DNA of 64,000 nt from CAVSRC01 sp963732845 (GTDB taxonomy: Bacteria > Pseudomonadota > Alphaproteobacteria > Rhizobiales > Kaistiaceae), in assembly GCA_963732845.1 (NCBI GenBank), contig CAVTBE010000018.1, forward strand, positions 225,705 to 289,704. The letters run 5' to 3'. Of the stretch, positions 24,747-34,440 are shown piece after piece; position 1 is the first letter of the stretch, and each line of letters begins with the position of its first letter. The notes beneath the pieces were generated by a model. That model was not told where the DNA came from and made no database searches. It was given only the letters and a program-made list of their open reading frames with translations. Position numbers and translations under genes: made by a program.

Positions 24747-27371
24747 CTAGAGCGAGCGCGCGATCTCCTCGACGCGATAGCACTCGATGATGTCGCCGAC
24801 GCGCATGTCCTCGTATTTCTCGAAGGCCATGCCGCATTCCTGACCCGACGGCACTTCGCGCACCTCGTCCTTGAAGCGCTTGAGCGTCGACAGCTTGCCT
24901 TCGTGGACGACGACGTTGTCGCGGATCAGGCGGACACCGGCACCGCGTTCCACCGTGCCGTCGGTGACCCGGCAGCCGGCAATCTTGCCGACCTTGGAGA
25001 TGTTGAAGATCTCCAGGATTTCGGCATTGCCGAGCATGGTCTCGCGCCGCTCGGGTGAGAGCATGCCGGACATCGCCGCCTTCACGTCATCCACCAGGTT
25101 GTAGATGATGTTGTAATAGCGGATCTCGGTGCCGTCGCGCTCGGCCTCCTCGCGCGCCTGCTTGTTGGCGCGGACGTTGAAGCCGATGATCGCGGCCTGC
25201 GAGGACGTGGCCAGCGTCACGTCGGATTCGGTGATGCCGCCGACGCCGGAGTGCAGGATGCGCACGGCGACCTCGCTGGTGCCGAGCGCCTCCAGGGCCT
25301 GGGCGATGGCCTCGACCGAGCCCTGCACGTCGCCCTTGATGACCAGCGGGAAGATCTTCTGGCCAGCGGCCTGAAGCTGGCTCATCATCTGCTCGAGCGA
25401 GCCGCGCGCCGCCGTCGAGCGGGCGAGCGCCTTCTCGCGCTTCTGGCGCATGCGGTAGTCGGCTACCTCGCGGGCGCGCGCTTCCGAATCGACCACCGCC
25501 AGGCGGTCGCCGGCCTCCGGCGCGTCCTGGAAGCCGAGCACCTCGACCGGGATCGAGGGGCCTGCTTCCTTGATCTGCACCCCAAGGTCGTTGACCAGGG
25601 CGCGCACGCGGCCCCAGGCGGCGCCGGCAACGACGATGTCGCCGATCTTGAGCGTGCCGCTCTGCACCAGGATGGTCGCCACCGGACCACGGCCCTTGTC
25701 GAGCTTGGCCTCGATGACCGCGCCCTCGGCGGCGCGGTTGGGGCTCGCCTTCAGTTCGAGCACTTCCGCCTGCAGCAGGATGGTCTCGATCAGCTTTTCG
25801 AGATTGGTGCCCTTGGCCGCCGAAACCTCGACGTCGAGCACGTCGCCGCCCATGGATTCGACGAAGACTTCGTATTGCAGCAGCTCGGTGCGCACGCGCT
25901 GCGGGTCGGCGTCCGGCTTGTCGATCTTGTTGATGGCAACGATGATCGGAACCTTGGCCGCCTTGGCGTGATTGATGGCCTCGATGGTCTGCGGCATGAC
26001 GCCGTCATCGGCGGCCACCACCAGCACGACGATGTCGGTGACGCTGGCGCCGCGCGAGCGCATGGCGGTGAAGGCGGCGTGGCCGGGAGTATCGATGAAG
26101 GTGATCTTCTGGCCGTTACGGTCGATCTGGTAGGCGCCGATGTGCTGGGTGATGCCGCCCGCCTCGCCGGAGACCACATTGGCGTGGCGGATGGCGTCGA
26201 GCAGCGAGGTCTTGCCGTGGTCGACGTGGCCCATGATGGTGACCACCGGCGAGCGCGGCTGGAGCTCCGAGGCGTCGGCCGGAGCCGCGAACAGACCTTC
26301 GATGACGTCGGCTTCGGCAACGCGGCGCACGCTGTGTCCCATATCCTCGGCGATGACCTGGGCGGTGTCGGCGTCGATGACGTCGGTGACCTTGACCAGC
26401 TGGCCCTGCTTCATGAGCATCTTGATGACATCCACGGCGCGCTCGGCCATGCGGTTGGCGAGTTCCTGGATGCTGATGGTCTCGGGGATGATCACCTCGC
26501 GCGAAATCTTCTCGCGCGGACCGGTCTCGTGGATGCGGGCACGTTCGCGCTCGCGGCGCCGGCGGATGGAGGCGAGCGAACGGGCGCGCTCGGTATCTTC
26601 GAGCGCGTTGGAAACGGTCAGCTTGCCGCGGCGGCGATCGTCGCCGACCCGCTTGGCGGGCTTGGGCTCGGCGGCGCGCGGCGTCTTGATGCGGCCGCGC
26701 AGGGCCGCTGCCGGACGTTCGTCCTCGTCGGTCTCGGTGGTCTCGCGCTGGCCCTTGACCGGGGCCGGACGGGACGATGGCGTCGTCTCGGCCGTCTTGG
26801 CGGCAGCGGGCTTCTTCTCCTCCTCGCCGAAGCGGCGGCGGGCGGTCTCCTCGGCGCGGGCGCGGACGGCCTCGTCCGCCTGGTGGCGGGCCTCTTCCTC
26901 GGCCTGGCGACGGGCGGCCTCGGCCTGCTCCTTGGCGACGCGCTCGGCTTCCGCGGCGCGGCGGGCGGCGGCATCGATGGCCGCCTGACGCTCCTCGGCC
27001 TCATGCACCTTGGCGTCGGCCAAAGCGCGGGCGCGGGCGTCGATCTCCTCGGTCGAGAGCTGGCGCAGCACGAGCCCGGCGCGGGCGCCGGTATCGGCGT
27101 CGTTGCGGTTGCGCTCGGGCGACGGTGCCGGGCGCGACGGGGCGCTGCGACGCTCGCTCTTCTGGCGCGGCGGAGGCGGCGGCGGAGGCGGCGCGGGCTC
27201 GGCCTTCTGCTCGCCCGGCACGACGACGCGGCGCTTCTTGCGCTCCACCGTCACCGTATTGGTGCGGCCATGCGAGAAGCTCTGCCGGACGGTATCCCGT
27301 TCGACGCCACGCTTCAGGCCAAGCGTGCGCTTCGGCGCGCTGATCGTCTTGTCTTCAGTCGTTTCGCTCAT
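24747..27371 (-). CDS. infB: Translation initiation factor IF-2
   Basis: An 874-residue GTPase that delivers initiator tRNA. Residues 30-110 are basic and proline-rich (seven-proline run), 110-200 form an Ala/Glu/Arg coiled coil, then the IF2 N-domain (ISIQELANRMAERAVDVIK), the G domain with G1 GHVDHGKTSLLD, G3 DTPGHAAF and G4 NKID, domain II, and a C-terminal tRNA-binding domain ending in CGMAFEKYEDMRVGDIIECY. The long N-terminal extension is usual in alphaproteobacteria. The gene begins 6 bases after the rnpM stop, suggesting coupling. Confidence 0.97.
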   Translation of the reverse strand: MSETTEDKTISAPKRTLGLKRGVERDTVRQSFSHGRTNTVTVERKKRRVVVPGEQKAEPAPPPPPPPPRQKSERRSAPSRPAPSPERNRNDADTGARAGLVLRQLSTEEIDARARALADAKVHEAEERQAAIDAAARRAAEAERVAKEQAEAARRQAEEEARHQADEAVRARAEETARRRFGEEEKKPAAAKTAETTPSSRPAPVKGQRETTETDEDERPAAALRGRIKTPRAAEPKPAKRVGDDRRRGKLTVSNALEDTERARSLASIRRRRERERARIHETGPREKISREVIIPETISIQELANRMAERAVDVIKMLMKQGQLVKVTDVIDADTAQVIAEDMGHSVRRVAEADVIEGLFAAPADASELQPRSPVVTIMGHVDHGKTSLLDAIRHANVVSGEAGGITQHIGAYQIDRNGQKITFIDTPGHAAFTAMRSRGASVTDIVVLVVAADDGVMPQTIEAINHAKAAKVPIIVAINKIDKPDADPQRVRTELLQYEVFVESMGGDVLDVEVSAAKGTNLEKLIETILLQAEVLELKASPNRAAEGAVIEAKLDKGRGPVATILVQSGTLKIGDIVVAGAAWGRVRALVNDLGVQIKEAGPSIPVEVLGFQDAPEAGDRLAVVDSEARAREVADYRMRQKREKALARSTAARGSLEQMMSQLQAAGQKIFPLVIKGDVQGSVEAIAQALEALGTSEVAVRILHSGVGGITESDVTLATSSQAAIIGFNVRANKQAREEAERDGTEIRYYNIIYNLVDDVKAAMSGMLSPERRETMLGNAEILEIFNISKVGKIAGCRVTDGTVERGAGVRLIRDNVVVHEGKLSTLKRFKDEVREVPSGQECGMAFEKYEDMRVGDIIECYRVEEIARSL

Positions 27372-27377
27372 ACGTTC

Positions 27378-28046
27378 CTATCGTCCTGCACGCAGGGTAC
27401 TGGTGTCTTCAAGGGCGTCGAAATGCCGGCTGCCGGCGCCGTGCGGAGCCCGGTTACCACAAAACCGGTCGAGATCGCGAATCCGTGCCAACAGATTGGT
27501 GCTCGCCGGCCCGGCAAGCAGCGCAGCATGTATCACATTTGTTCGGCCAAAAGCCAAATCCAAATCCTCGGCCGTCAGCAAACGGATGATCGCCAGGCCA
27601 TCCTCGCCGAAGCGGCGGCGGGCGGCAGAATCGAGCTTTGCCACGCCGTCGGCACCGGCTTCGGCGGCGTGGATCAGCCCGACCGCGGACCCCTGCGACA
27701 GCGCCGCCTCGACCTTGGTATAGCCGCCGACAAGCGTGCCGGCCTTGCGGGCAAGCGCCAGGGCGCCCACCGCAGCGGCCCTGAGCAGCCCCTCGACGCG
27801 GCCGGCCAGGCCCGGCTCGACGCGGGCCGGACCATCGAAGGCGCGCGTCAGCAGACCCTTGCGCTCGGCCGTGGCGACATGATCGGCATCGGCGGTGACC
27901 CAAACGCCGCGGCCGGGAAGACGGCGGCGCAGGTCGGCAACGACGGTGCCGTCGGGCGCGACGACGAAGCGAATCAGCGCCTCAACCGGCAGGGTCTGCC
28001 GGGTGACGACGCAGGTCCGTTCGGTTGGCGCGTTGCGACCGGGCAC
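27378..28046 (-). CDS. YlxR/RnpM-family RNA-binding protein fused to an L7Ae-like domain
   Basis: 222 residues. The N-terminal half is YlxR/DUF448 (TERTCVVTRQTLPVEALIRF, LPGRGVWVT); residues about 95-190 resemble L7Ae/YlxQ (ALALARKAGTLVGGYTKVEA, GLIHAAEAGADGVAK). In Firmicutes the two domains are separate adjacent genes; the fused form is common in alphaproteobacteria. YlxR was shown in Bacillus to bind and modulate RNase P (RnpM); the function here is inferred. It sits in the conserved nusA-infB position. Confidence 0.9.
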   Translation of the reverse strand: MPGRNAPTERTCVVTRQTLPVEALIRFVVAPDGTVVADLRRRLPGRGVWVTADADHVATAERKGLLTRAFDGPARVEPGLAGRVEGLLRAAAVGALALARKAGTLVGGYTKVEAALSQGSAVGLIHAAEAGADGVAKLDSAARRRFGEDGLAIIRLLTAEDLDLAFGRTNVIHAALLAGPASTNLLARIRDLDRFCGNRAPHGAGSRHFDALEDTSTLRAGR

Positions 28047-28068
28047 CGGAGTCTCCCATCACCTTGGC

Positions 28069-29727
28069 TCAGGCGACCGGCGCGTCGGGCTCGGCCGCCG
28101 CATCCGCTTCGCCTGTCTCGCCGGCCTCGGCAGCTTCGCCGGCCTCGCCGGCCTCACCTTCCTCGGGCCGGTGGAGGTCCGCTTCGCTGATCCAGCCGGC
28201 CTTGACGCGGGCGGCCATGATCATCGCCTCGGCATCGGCGCGCGACAGGCCGAAGCCTTCCAGCGCACCGGGGATGCGCTTGGCCTCGCCGTCCTTGCGC
28301 TCGACATAGCCGGTGAGGTCGTCCGGCACGGCGCCGGCGAAATCCTCGACCGTCTTGATGTCGTCCTTACCGAGCGCCACCAGCATGGCGGTGGTGATGC
28401 CGGGGACCTCCTTGAGGGCGTCCTCGACGCCGAGTTCCTTGCGCTCGGCATCCTGCTCGGCCTCGAGCTTTTCGAGATGTTCGCGCGCCCGCTCCTGCAA
28501 TTCGACGGCGGTCTCATCGTCGAAGCCCTCGATCGAGGCCAGCTCGTCCTGGTCGACGAAGGCGATCTCCTCGACGTCGGCGAAGCCCTCGGAAGCGAGA
28601 AGCTGGCCGACGACCTCGTCGAGATCGAGCGCGTTGATGAACAGCTGCGACCGCTCCTGGAACTCCTTCTGGCGACGCTCCGACTCCTCCTGCTCGGTGA
28701 GGATGTCGATGTCCCAGCCGGTGAGCTGGGAGGCGAGGCGCACGTTCTGGCCGCGGCGGCCGATGGCCAGCGAAAGCTGTTCGTCGGGCACCACCACCTC
28801 GATGCGCTCGGCGTCCTCGTCGAGCACCACCTTGGCGACCTCGGCCGGCTGCAGCGCATTGACGATGAAGGTGGCGGCGTCTGCCGACCACGGGATGATG
28901 TCGATCTTCTCGCCCTGCAGCTCGTTGACCACCGCCTGGACGCGGCTGCCGCGCATGCCGACGCAGGCGCCGACCGGATCGATGGAGGAATCGCGTGAGA
29001 TCACGGCGATCTTGGCGCGGCTGCCGGGGTCGCGGGCGACCGAGCGCACCTCGATGATGCCGTCATAGATCTCGGGCACCTCCTGGGCAAAGAGCTTGGC
29101 CATGAATTGCGGGTGGGTGCGCGACAGGAAGATCTGCGGTCCGCGCTGCTCGCGGCGCACGTCGTAGATATAGGCGCGGATGCGGTCGCCGTAGCGGAAG
29201 GTCTCGCGCGGGATCAGCTCGTCGCGGCGCACGATGCCTTCGCCGCGGCCGAGATCGACGATGACGTTGCCGTATTCGACGCGCTTGACCTGGCCGGAGA
29301 CGATCTCGCCGATGCGGTTGCGGAACTCATCGTACTGGCGGTCGCGCTCGGCCTCGCGCACCTTCTGGACGATGACCTGCTTGGCGGACTGGGCGGCGAT
29401 GCGGCCGAAATCCATCGGCGGCAGCGGCTCGGCAATGAAATCGCCGACCTGGGCGGCGGGGTTGCGGCCGCGGGCGCTCTCGATGGTGATGTCGGTCGCC
29501 GGGTTCTCGATGGTGTCGACCACCTTCAACAGACGCTGCAGCTTGATCTCGCCGGTCTTCGGGTTGATCTCGGCGCGGATGTCGGTCTCCGAGCCGTAGC
29601 GCGAGCGCGCCGCCTTCTGGATGGCGTCCTCCATGGCGGTGACCACGATCATGCGATCGATCGCCTTTTCGCGGGCGACCGCATCGGCGATCTGCAGGAG
29701 CTCAAGCCGGTTCGCACTGACGGCCAT
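28069..29727 (-). CDS. nusA: Transcription termination/antitermination protein NusA
   Basis: A 552-residue RNA polymerase-associated factor: N-terminal domain (LQIADAVAREKAIDRMIVVT), S1 domain (ISGQ/VSGQVKRVEYGNVIVDLG), two KH domains (CVGMRGSRVQAVVNELQGEK, LAIGRRGQNVRLASQLTGWD) and C-terminal acidic helix-hairpin repeats (VEDALKEVPGITTAMLVALG). The extreme C-terminus is a low-complexity EAGEAGEAAEAGETGEA run. It starts 3 bases after the rimP stop. Confidence 0.97.
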   Translation of the reverse strand: MAVSANRLELLQIADAVAREKAIDRMIVVTAMEDAIQKAARSRYGSETDIRAEINPKTGEIKLQRLLKVVDTIENPATDITIESARGRNPAAQVGDFIAEPLPPMDFGRIAAQSAKQVIVQKVREAERDRQYDEFRNRIGEIVSGQVKRVEYGNVIVDLGRGEGIVRRDELIPRETFRYGDRIRAYIYDVRREQRGPQIFLSRTHPQFMAKLFAQEVPEIYDGIIEVRSVARDPGSRAKIAVISRDSSIDPVGACVGMRGSRVQAVVNELQGEKIDIIPWSADAATFIVNALQPAEVAKVVLDEDAERIEVVVPDEQLSLAIGRRGQNVRLASQLTGWDIDILTEQEESERRQKEFQERSQLFINALDLDEVVGQLLASEGFADVEEIAFVDQDELASIEGFDDETAVELQERAREHLEKLEAEQDAERKELGVEDALKEVPGITTAMLVALGKDDIKTVEDFAGAVPDDLTGYVERKDGEAKRIPGALEGFGLSRADAEAMIMAARVKAGWISEADLHRPEEGEAGEAGEAAEAGETGEADAAAEPDAPVA

Positions 29728-29730
29728 GGT

Positions 29731-30363
29731 TTAAGGTCTCCGTTCCTCATAATTCAGGGTCTGCGGGGCGCCGGCCGCATCCTCGGCGGCGGCGTCCGGA
29801 TGGGCATGCGGCTCGGCATGTTTCTGGCGCGTCAGCGACGCGCGGATGAGATCGTCGGTGAGCACGAGACGCGCTTCGGAAAGATCGACAATGGGCAGCG
29901 CCACGAGCTCGGGCGCGCCACCATCGCGGGTCAGATCGAGCACCACATCGTCGCCTTCGACGCCGGCCAACCGGCCACGGAAGCGCTTGCGACCGTTGAG
30001 CAGGCGCGCCAGCTCGATCTTCGCCTGGTGGCCGGCCCAGCGCACGAAATCCGAACGGCGGACCAGCGGCCGGTCGATGCCCGGCGAGGAGACTTCGAGA
30101 TGGTAGGCGCGCTCGATCGGGTCCTCGACATCCAGGGCCGGCGAGATGTCGCGCGACAGGATCTCGCAATCCTCCACCGTCATCGAGCCGTCCGGCTTCT
30201 CGGCCATGATCTGCAGGGTGGCGCCGTTCATGGCCGACAGAAGGACGCGGACGAGCCGGTAGCCGAGCCCCTCGACGACGGGCTCGACGATATGCGCGAT
30301 ACGGGCCTCGAGGCCCGTCTCGGCGATGATCCGCGGTTCGTTGTCGGTATCCGACAAGCACAT
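29731..30363 (-). CDS. rimP: Ribosome maturation factor RimP
   Basis: A 210-residue 30S assembly factor. Conserved: IVEPVVEGLGYRLVRV, VEDCEILSRDISPALDVEDP, YHLEVSSPGIDRPLVR and the C-terminal SH3-like domain (FRGRLAGVEGDDVVLDL). First gene of the rimP-pnp unit; the promoter must lie between it and the cys operon terminator at 30387-30420 or slightly upstream. The tail after residue 175 is variable. Confidence 0.95.
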   Translation of the reverse strand: MCLSDTDNEPRIIAETGLEARIAHIVEPVVEGLGYRLVRVLLSAMNGATLQIMAEKPDGSMTVEDCEILSRDISPALDVEDPIERAYHLEVSSPGIDRPLVRRSDFVRWAGHQAKIELARLLNGRKRFRGRLAGVEGDDVVLDLTRDGGAPELVALPIVDLSEARLVLTDDLIRASLTRQKHAEPHAHPDAAAEDAAGAPQTLNYEERRP

Positions 30364-30386
30364 CCCTCCGCCGACCGGCTTCAGGT

Positions 30387-30420
30387 ATTAAAAAAGAGCG
30401 GGTCCGGCAGGGCCCACTCT
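30387..30420 (-). terminator. Intrinsic terminator of the sulfate transport operon
   Basis: On the minus strand, AGAGTGGG pairs with CCCGCTCT (one G-U), with a few more inner pairs, and is followed directly by TTTTTTAA. It separates the cys operon (upstream on this strand) from rimP. Confidence 0.8.
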
Positions 30421-30496
30421 CCAACGAAGCCGATCGTTTGAGATTAGATGAGGCCGATATAGGCGCGACGGCCGGTCAATGCAAGTAGATTCCGGT

Positions 30497-31585
30497 TCAC
30501 CGGCGGGCCGTGGCATCGAATAACCACCAGCGGCGGGGGAGCACCGCGATGCGCTCGCCGCGGCTGACGCGCGGGTGATCGGCGGCGAGATCGACCTCGA
30601 TGTGCAGACCGCCGGCAAGCGCGATCTCGGCGCGGCGGAAGGCGCCGTGGCGGCGCTCGGAAAGAAGCGTTCCGGTGAGGACCCCCGGCCGGTCGGCCGC
30701 GACGATGGCGGCATGATGCGGGCGGAAGACCAGCGTCTTCGGACCGTCGCCGCCGGACACCGCCAGATCGAGCGGCGCGCCGGCGAAGGCGACGCGGCCG
30801 CCGGCGACGGTGACGGCGAGCGCATTGCTCTCGCCGATGAAGCCGGCGACGAAGGGAGAAGCCGGCGAATCGTAGACCGCATCGGGCGTGCCGATCTGCT
30901 CGATGCGGCCCTCGTTGAGGACGACGATGCGGTCGGCGAGTTCGACCGCCTCCTCCTGGTCGTGGGTGACGAAGACGGTGGTGTGGCCGGTCTCCTCGTG
31001 GATCTCGCGCAGCCAGCGGCGGAGTTCGCGGCGCACCTTGGCGTCGAGCGCGCCGAAGGGCTCGTCGAGCAACAAGAGGCGCGGCTCGATGGCCAACGCC
31101 CGGGCGAGAGCCACGCGCTGGCGCTGGCCGCCGGACAGCTCCGCCGGGAAACGCCGCTCGAGCCCATCGAGCTTGACCAAGCGGAGAAGCTCAAGAACGC
31201 GCGCGGCGATCTCGGCCTTCCCCGGCCGGCGCTCGCGCGGGCGCGCCCTGAGGCCGAAGGCGATGTTGTCGAAGACGCGCATGTGGCGGAAGAGCGCGTA
31301 GTTCTGGAAGACCAGGCCGACATGGCGCTCACGCACGGTGAGGCCGAGGGCATCGGCGCCGCCGAAGAGGACGCGGCCGGCGGTGGGGAAATCGAGGCCG
31401 GCGAGGATGCGCAACAGCGTCGTCTTGCCGGAGCCGGACGGCCCGAGCAGGGCGACCAGCTCGCCGGCAGCGATCTCGAGCGAAACGCCGTGCAAGGCGG
31501 GGGTTATGCCGAACAGCCGTTCGACATTCTCGACCGACACGTCGATGGCGTCGCCGCGGGACGGATCGGCAGGGATGGCTTCCAT
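30497..31585 (-). CDS. cysA: Sulfate/thiosulfate ABC transporter ATP-binding protein
   Basis: A 362-residue ATPase that powers sulfate import. Walker A GPSGSGKTT, Q-loop VFQNYALFRHM, signature LSGGQRQRVALARALA, Walker B LLLLDEPFGALD and H-loop VFVTHDQEEA are all intact; residues 240-355 form the TOBE-like regulatory domain. The FRHM after the Q-loop is typical of CysA. Last gene of the operon, 19 bases after cysW. Confidence 0.95.
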   Translation of the reverse strand: MEAIPADPSRGDAIDVSVENVERLFGITPALHGVSLEIAAGELVALLGPSGSGKTTLLRILAGLDFPTAGRVLFGGADALGLTVRERHVGLVFQNYALFRHMRVFDNIAFGLRARPRERRPGKAEIAARVLELLRLVKLDGLERRFPAELSGGQRQRVALARALAIEPRLLLLDEPFGALDAKVRRELRRWLREIHEETGHTTVFVTHDQEEAVELADRIVVLNEGRIEQIGTPDAVYDSPASPFVAGFIGESNALAVTVAGGRVAFAGAPLDLAVSGGDGPKTLVFRPHHAAIVAADRPGVLTGTLLSERRHGAFRRAEIALAGGLHIEVDLAADHPRVSRGERIAVLPRRWWLFDATARR

Positions 31586-31604
31586 GACCTCTCCTCCCCT
31601 CGGC

Positions 31605-32465
31605 TCAGCGGCGCCCGAGCGCGGCGATCTCGCCGGCGAAGCGCCATTCGAGCACGGTCTTCACTGCAAGCGTGACCAGGGCCAGCAAAGCGAGCAGCGA
31701 GGCGACCGCGAAGGCGGCGCCATAGGCATATTCGTTGTACAGGATCTCCACCTGCAGCGGCATGGTGTTGGTCTGTCCGCGCACGTGGCCGGAGACCACC
31801 GAGACGGCGCCGAACTCGCCCATGGCGCGGGCATTGCACAGCAGCACGCCGTAGAGCAGCGCCCATTTCACATTGGGCAGCGTCACGCGCAGGAAGGTGT
31901 GCAGGCCGGAGGCGCCGAGCGACACGGCGGCTTCCTCCTCCCCGCCGCCCTGCTGCTGCATGATCGGGATCAGCTCGCGGGCGACGAAGGGGAAGGTGAC
32001 GAAGACCGTCGCCAGCACCATGCCGGGCAGCGCGAAGATGATGCGGATGCCGTGCGCCTGAAGGAAAGGCCCGAACCAGCCCTGCGCCCCGAAGAGAAGG
32101 ACGTAGATCAGCCCCGCGGTGACCGGCGATACCGAAAAAGGCAGGTCGATCAGGGTGACGAGCACGCTCTTGCCACGAAACTCGAACTTGGCGATCGCCC
32201 AGGCGGCGGCGACGCCGAAGACGAGATTGGCGGGGACCGAAATAGCGGCGATGAGGAGCGTCAGGCGGATGGCGGCAAGCGCATCCGGTTCGGTGAGCGC
32301 CGCCCAATAGGCGGGCAGCCCGGCGCGGAGCGCCTCGACGAAGACCGCCAGCAGCGGCAGCAGAAGGAAGAGCGCCAGAAAGAGAAGCGCTGCCGCGATG
32401 AGCGCGCGGCGCACGCCGGCGCGCTCGCCGGTGACGACAGCAGCGGCTTCGCGGCGCTCAGACAT
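31605..32465 (-). CDS. cysW: Sulfate ABC transporter permease CysW
   Basis: A 286-residue inner-membrane permease with about six membrane helices and the EAA-loop (QGGGEEEAAVSLGASGLHTF). SVSPVTAGLIYVLLFGAQGW and FVTFPFVARELIP are CysW-typical. The start ATG at 32465 overlaps the cysT stop by eight bases, so the two permeases are translationally coupled. Confidence 0.95.
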   Translation of the reverse strand: MSERREAAAVVTGERAGVRRALIAAALLFLALFLLLPLLAVFVEALRAGLPAYWAALTEPDALAAIRLTLLIAAISVPANLVFGVAAAWAIAKFEFRGKSVLVTLIDLPFSVSPVTAGLIYVLLFGAQGWFGPFLQAHGIRIIFALPGMVLATVFVTFPFVARELIPIMQQQGGGEEEAAVSLGASGLHTFLRVTLPNVKWALLYGVLLCNARAMGEFGAVSVVSGHVRGQTNTMPLQVEILYNEYAYGAAFAVASLLALLALVTLAVKTVLEWRFAGEIAALGRR

Positions 32466-33306
32466 GGCCGAACCGGCGCCGCGTCCACGCCTGAAGCAGG
32501 TTGATGGCGAGCAGCAGGAGGAAGGCGATCGCCAGCATGATCGTGGCGATCGCGGTCGCCCCGGCATAGTCGTATTCCTGCAGGCGGATGACGATGAGGA
32601 GCGGCGCGATCTCCGAGACGTAGGGGATGTTGCCGGCGATGAAGATGACCGAGCCGTATTCGCCGACGGCCCGCGCCAGCGCCAGGGCAAAACCGATCAG
32701 CAGGGAGGGCAGGAGCATCGGCATGACGACGGTCGCGACCGTGCGCAGGCGCCCGGCGCCGAGCGACGCGGCGGCCTCCTCGGCGTCGCGGTCGAGATCT
32801 TCGAGAACCGGCTGGACGGTGCGCACGATGAAGGGCAGGCCGACGAAGACGAGTGCCACCAGGATGCCCCACGGCGTGTAGGCAACCTGCCAGCCGAAGG
32901 GCGCGAGCAAGGCACCGATCCAGCCGTTCGGCGCGTAGATGGCGGCAAGCGAGATGCCGGCGACCGCGGTAGGGAGCGCGAAGGGCAGGTCGATGAAGGC
33001 ATCGAGCAGCCGGCGGCCGGGGAAGTCGTAGCGCACCAGCACCCAGGCGACGAGGAGCCCGAAGACGGCATTGATGCCGGCGGCGGCAAGCGACAGGCCG
33101 AAGGAGATGCGCAGCGCGGCCAGCGTGCGCGAGCCGGTGGCGATGTCAAGGAAGTCGGACCAGCCGAGGCTCGCGGTCTTCAGCACCAGACCGGCCAGCG
33201 GCAGCAGGACGACGAGGCTGAGCCAGGTGAGCGCCAGGCCGAGCGTCAGGCCGAAGCCGGGGATGACGCTTGGTCTCCTGAACGACAGTGCGGCGGTGCC
33301 GTTCAT
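32458..33306 (-). CDS. cysT: Sulfate ABC transporter permease CysT (CysU)
   Basis: A 282-residue permease partner of CysW. Conserved: VIPGFGLTLGLALTWLSLVV, FIDLPFALPTAVAGISL, and the EAA-loop LDRDAEEAAASLGAGRLRT, followed by LARAVGEYGSVIFIAGNIP. Six predicted membrane helices. It starts 6 bases after the binding-protein gene stops. Confidence 0.95.
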   Translation of the reverse strand: MNGTAALSFRRPSVIPGFGLTLGLALTWLSLVVLLPLAGLVLKTASLGWSDFLDIATGSRTLAALRISFGLSLAAAGINAVFGLLVAWVLVRYDFPGRRLLDAFIDLPFALPTAVAGISLAAIYAPNGWIGALLAPFGWQVAYTPWGILVALVFVGLPFIVRTVQPVLEDLDRDAEEAAASLGAGRLRTVATVVMPMLLPSLLIGFALALARAVGEYGSVIFIAGNIPYVSEIAPLLIVIRLQEYDYAGATAIATIMLAIAFLLLLAINLLQAWTRRRFGHV

Positions 33307-33312
33307 GGCGCA

Positions 33313-34344
33313 TCACCGCTTCTGGAAAATCCGGTCGAAGGTGCCGTCATCGCCGAAATGCTCGGCCTGCGCCTTCGCCCAGCCGCCGAAGAGCGGATCG
33401 TCGATGTCGACCAGCCGCAGCGCGGGAAAGCGCGCGAGGTCCTGCGGGTCGGCGGCAGCGGGATTCACCGGTCGATAGAAATTGGCCGCAATCAGCTTCT
33501 GCGCCGGGTCGCTGTAGAGATAGCGGAGATACTCCTCGGCCACGTCGCGCGTGCCGTGCGCGTCGACATTGGCGTCGACCACGGCGACCGGCGGGACGGC
33601 GCGGATCGACAGCGACGGCACGACGATGTCGAACCGGTCGGCGCCGAGTTCCTTGAGTGCGAGATAGGCCTCGTTCTCCCAGGAGAGAAGCACGTCGCCG
33701 ATGCCGCGCTGGGCGAAAGTGGTGGTGGAGCCGCGGGCGCCGGAATCGAGCACCGGCACGTTATGGAAGAGCGCGGCGACGAAATCCTCGGTCTTCTCGC
33801 GGTCGTGGCCGAATTGCGCATCGGCGTAAGCCCAGGCGGCGAGATAGTTCCAGCGGGCGCCGCCGGAGGTCTTCGGGTTGGGCGTGATCACCTGGACACC
33901 GGGCCTCGCCAGATCGTCCCAGTCGCGGATGCCCTTCGGATTGCCCTTGCGCACGAGGAAGACGATGGTCGAGGTGTAGGGTGCGGAGCTGTCGGGCAGG
34001 CGGGTCTTCCAGTCGGGTGCAATCCTGCCGGTGCGGGCGATGGCGTCGATGTCGGCCTCGAGCGCGAGGGTGACGACGTCGGCCGGCTGGCCCTCGATGA
34101 CCGCACGGGCCTGGGCACCCGATCCGCCATGGGACTGCTCGACCTTGATGACCTCGCCGCCGTGACCTTCCGCCCAGTGGGCGGCGAAGAGTGCGTCGTA
34201 GGCGCGGTAGAATTCGCGCGTCGGATCGTAGGAGACGTTGAGGATCGTGCGCTCGGCCATCGCCGCGGTGGCGCCGGAGACGGCGAGGAATGCCGCGACG
34301 GCTGCAGTCTGGAGAAAGGTTCGGCGTTTCATGGAGGTCCCCAT
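33313..34344 (-). CDS. sbp: Periplasmic sulfate-binding protein
   Basis: Periplasmic receptor of the sulfate transporter. It has a signal peptide (KRRTFLQTAAVAAFLAVSGA, cleavage expected after AMA) and the family blocks LNVSYDPTREFYRAY, QSHGGSGAQARAVIEGQPAD, ITPNPKTSGGARWNYL and VDANVDAHGTRDVAEEYL. Two in-frame ATGs, 34344 and 34332, are possible starts; the second begins the signal peptide directly. First gene of the operon after the Rrf2 regulator. The upstream palindrome at 34366-34384 suggests repression. It could equally be called cysP. Confidence 0.93.
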   Translation of the reverse strand: MGTSMKRRTFLQTAAVAAFLAVSGATAAMAERTILNVSYDPTREFYRAYDALFAAHWAEGHGGEVIKVEQSHGGSGAQARAVIEGQPADVVTLALEADIDAIARTGRIAPDWKTRLPDSSAPYTSTIVFLVRKGNPKGIRDWDDLARPGVQVITPNPKTSGGARWNYLAAWAYADAQFGHDREKTEDFVAALFHNVPVLDSGARGSTTTFAQRGIGDVLLSWENEAYLALKELGADRFDIVVPSLSIRAVPPVAVVDANVDAHGTRDVAEEYLRYLYSDPAQKLIAANFYRPVNPAAADPQDLARFPALRLVDIDDPLFGGWAKAQAEHFGDDGTFDRIFQKR

Positions 34345-34365
34345 GGGTTGGCTTTACCAGATTAC

Positions 34366-34384
34366 CTCGACATAATTAGTCGAG
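34366..34384 (-). promoter_or_regulatory. Palindromic operator candidate upstream of sbp-cysTWA
   Basis: CTCGAC-ATAATTA-GTCGAG, a perfect 6-bp inverted repeat around an AT-rich centre, 22-40 bases upstream of the 34344 start. The AT-rich core between short arms is like known Rrf2-family operators, and the adjacent upstream gene encodes an Rrf2 protein. Direct control is inferred. Confidence 0.55.
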
Positions 34385-34440
34385 TATTACAACGGAAACA
34401 CAAGGGGCCATTTCAAGCCCTTTTGGTCAGGCTATTTCAA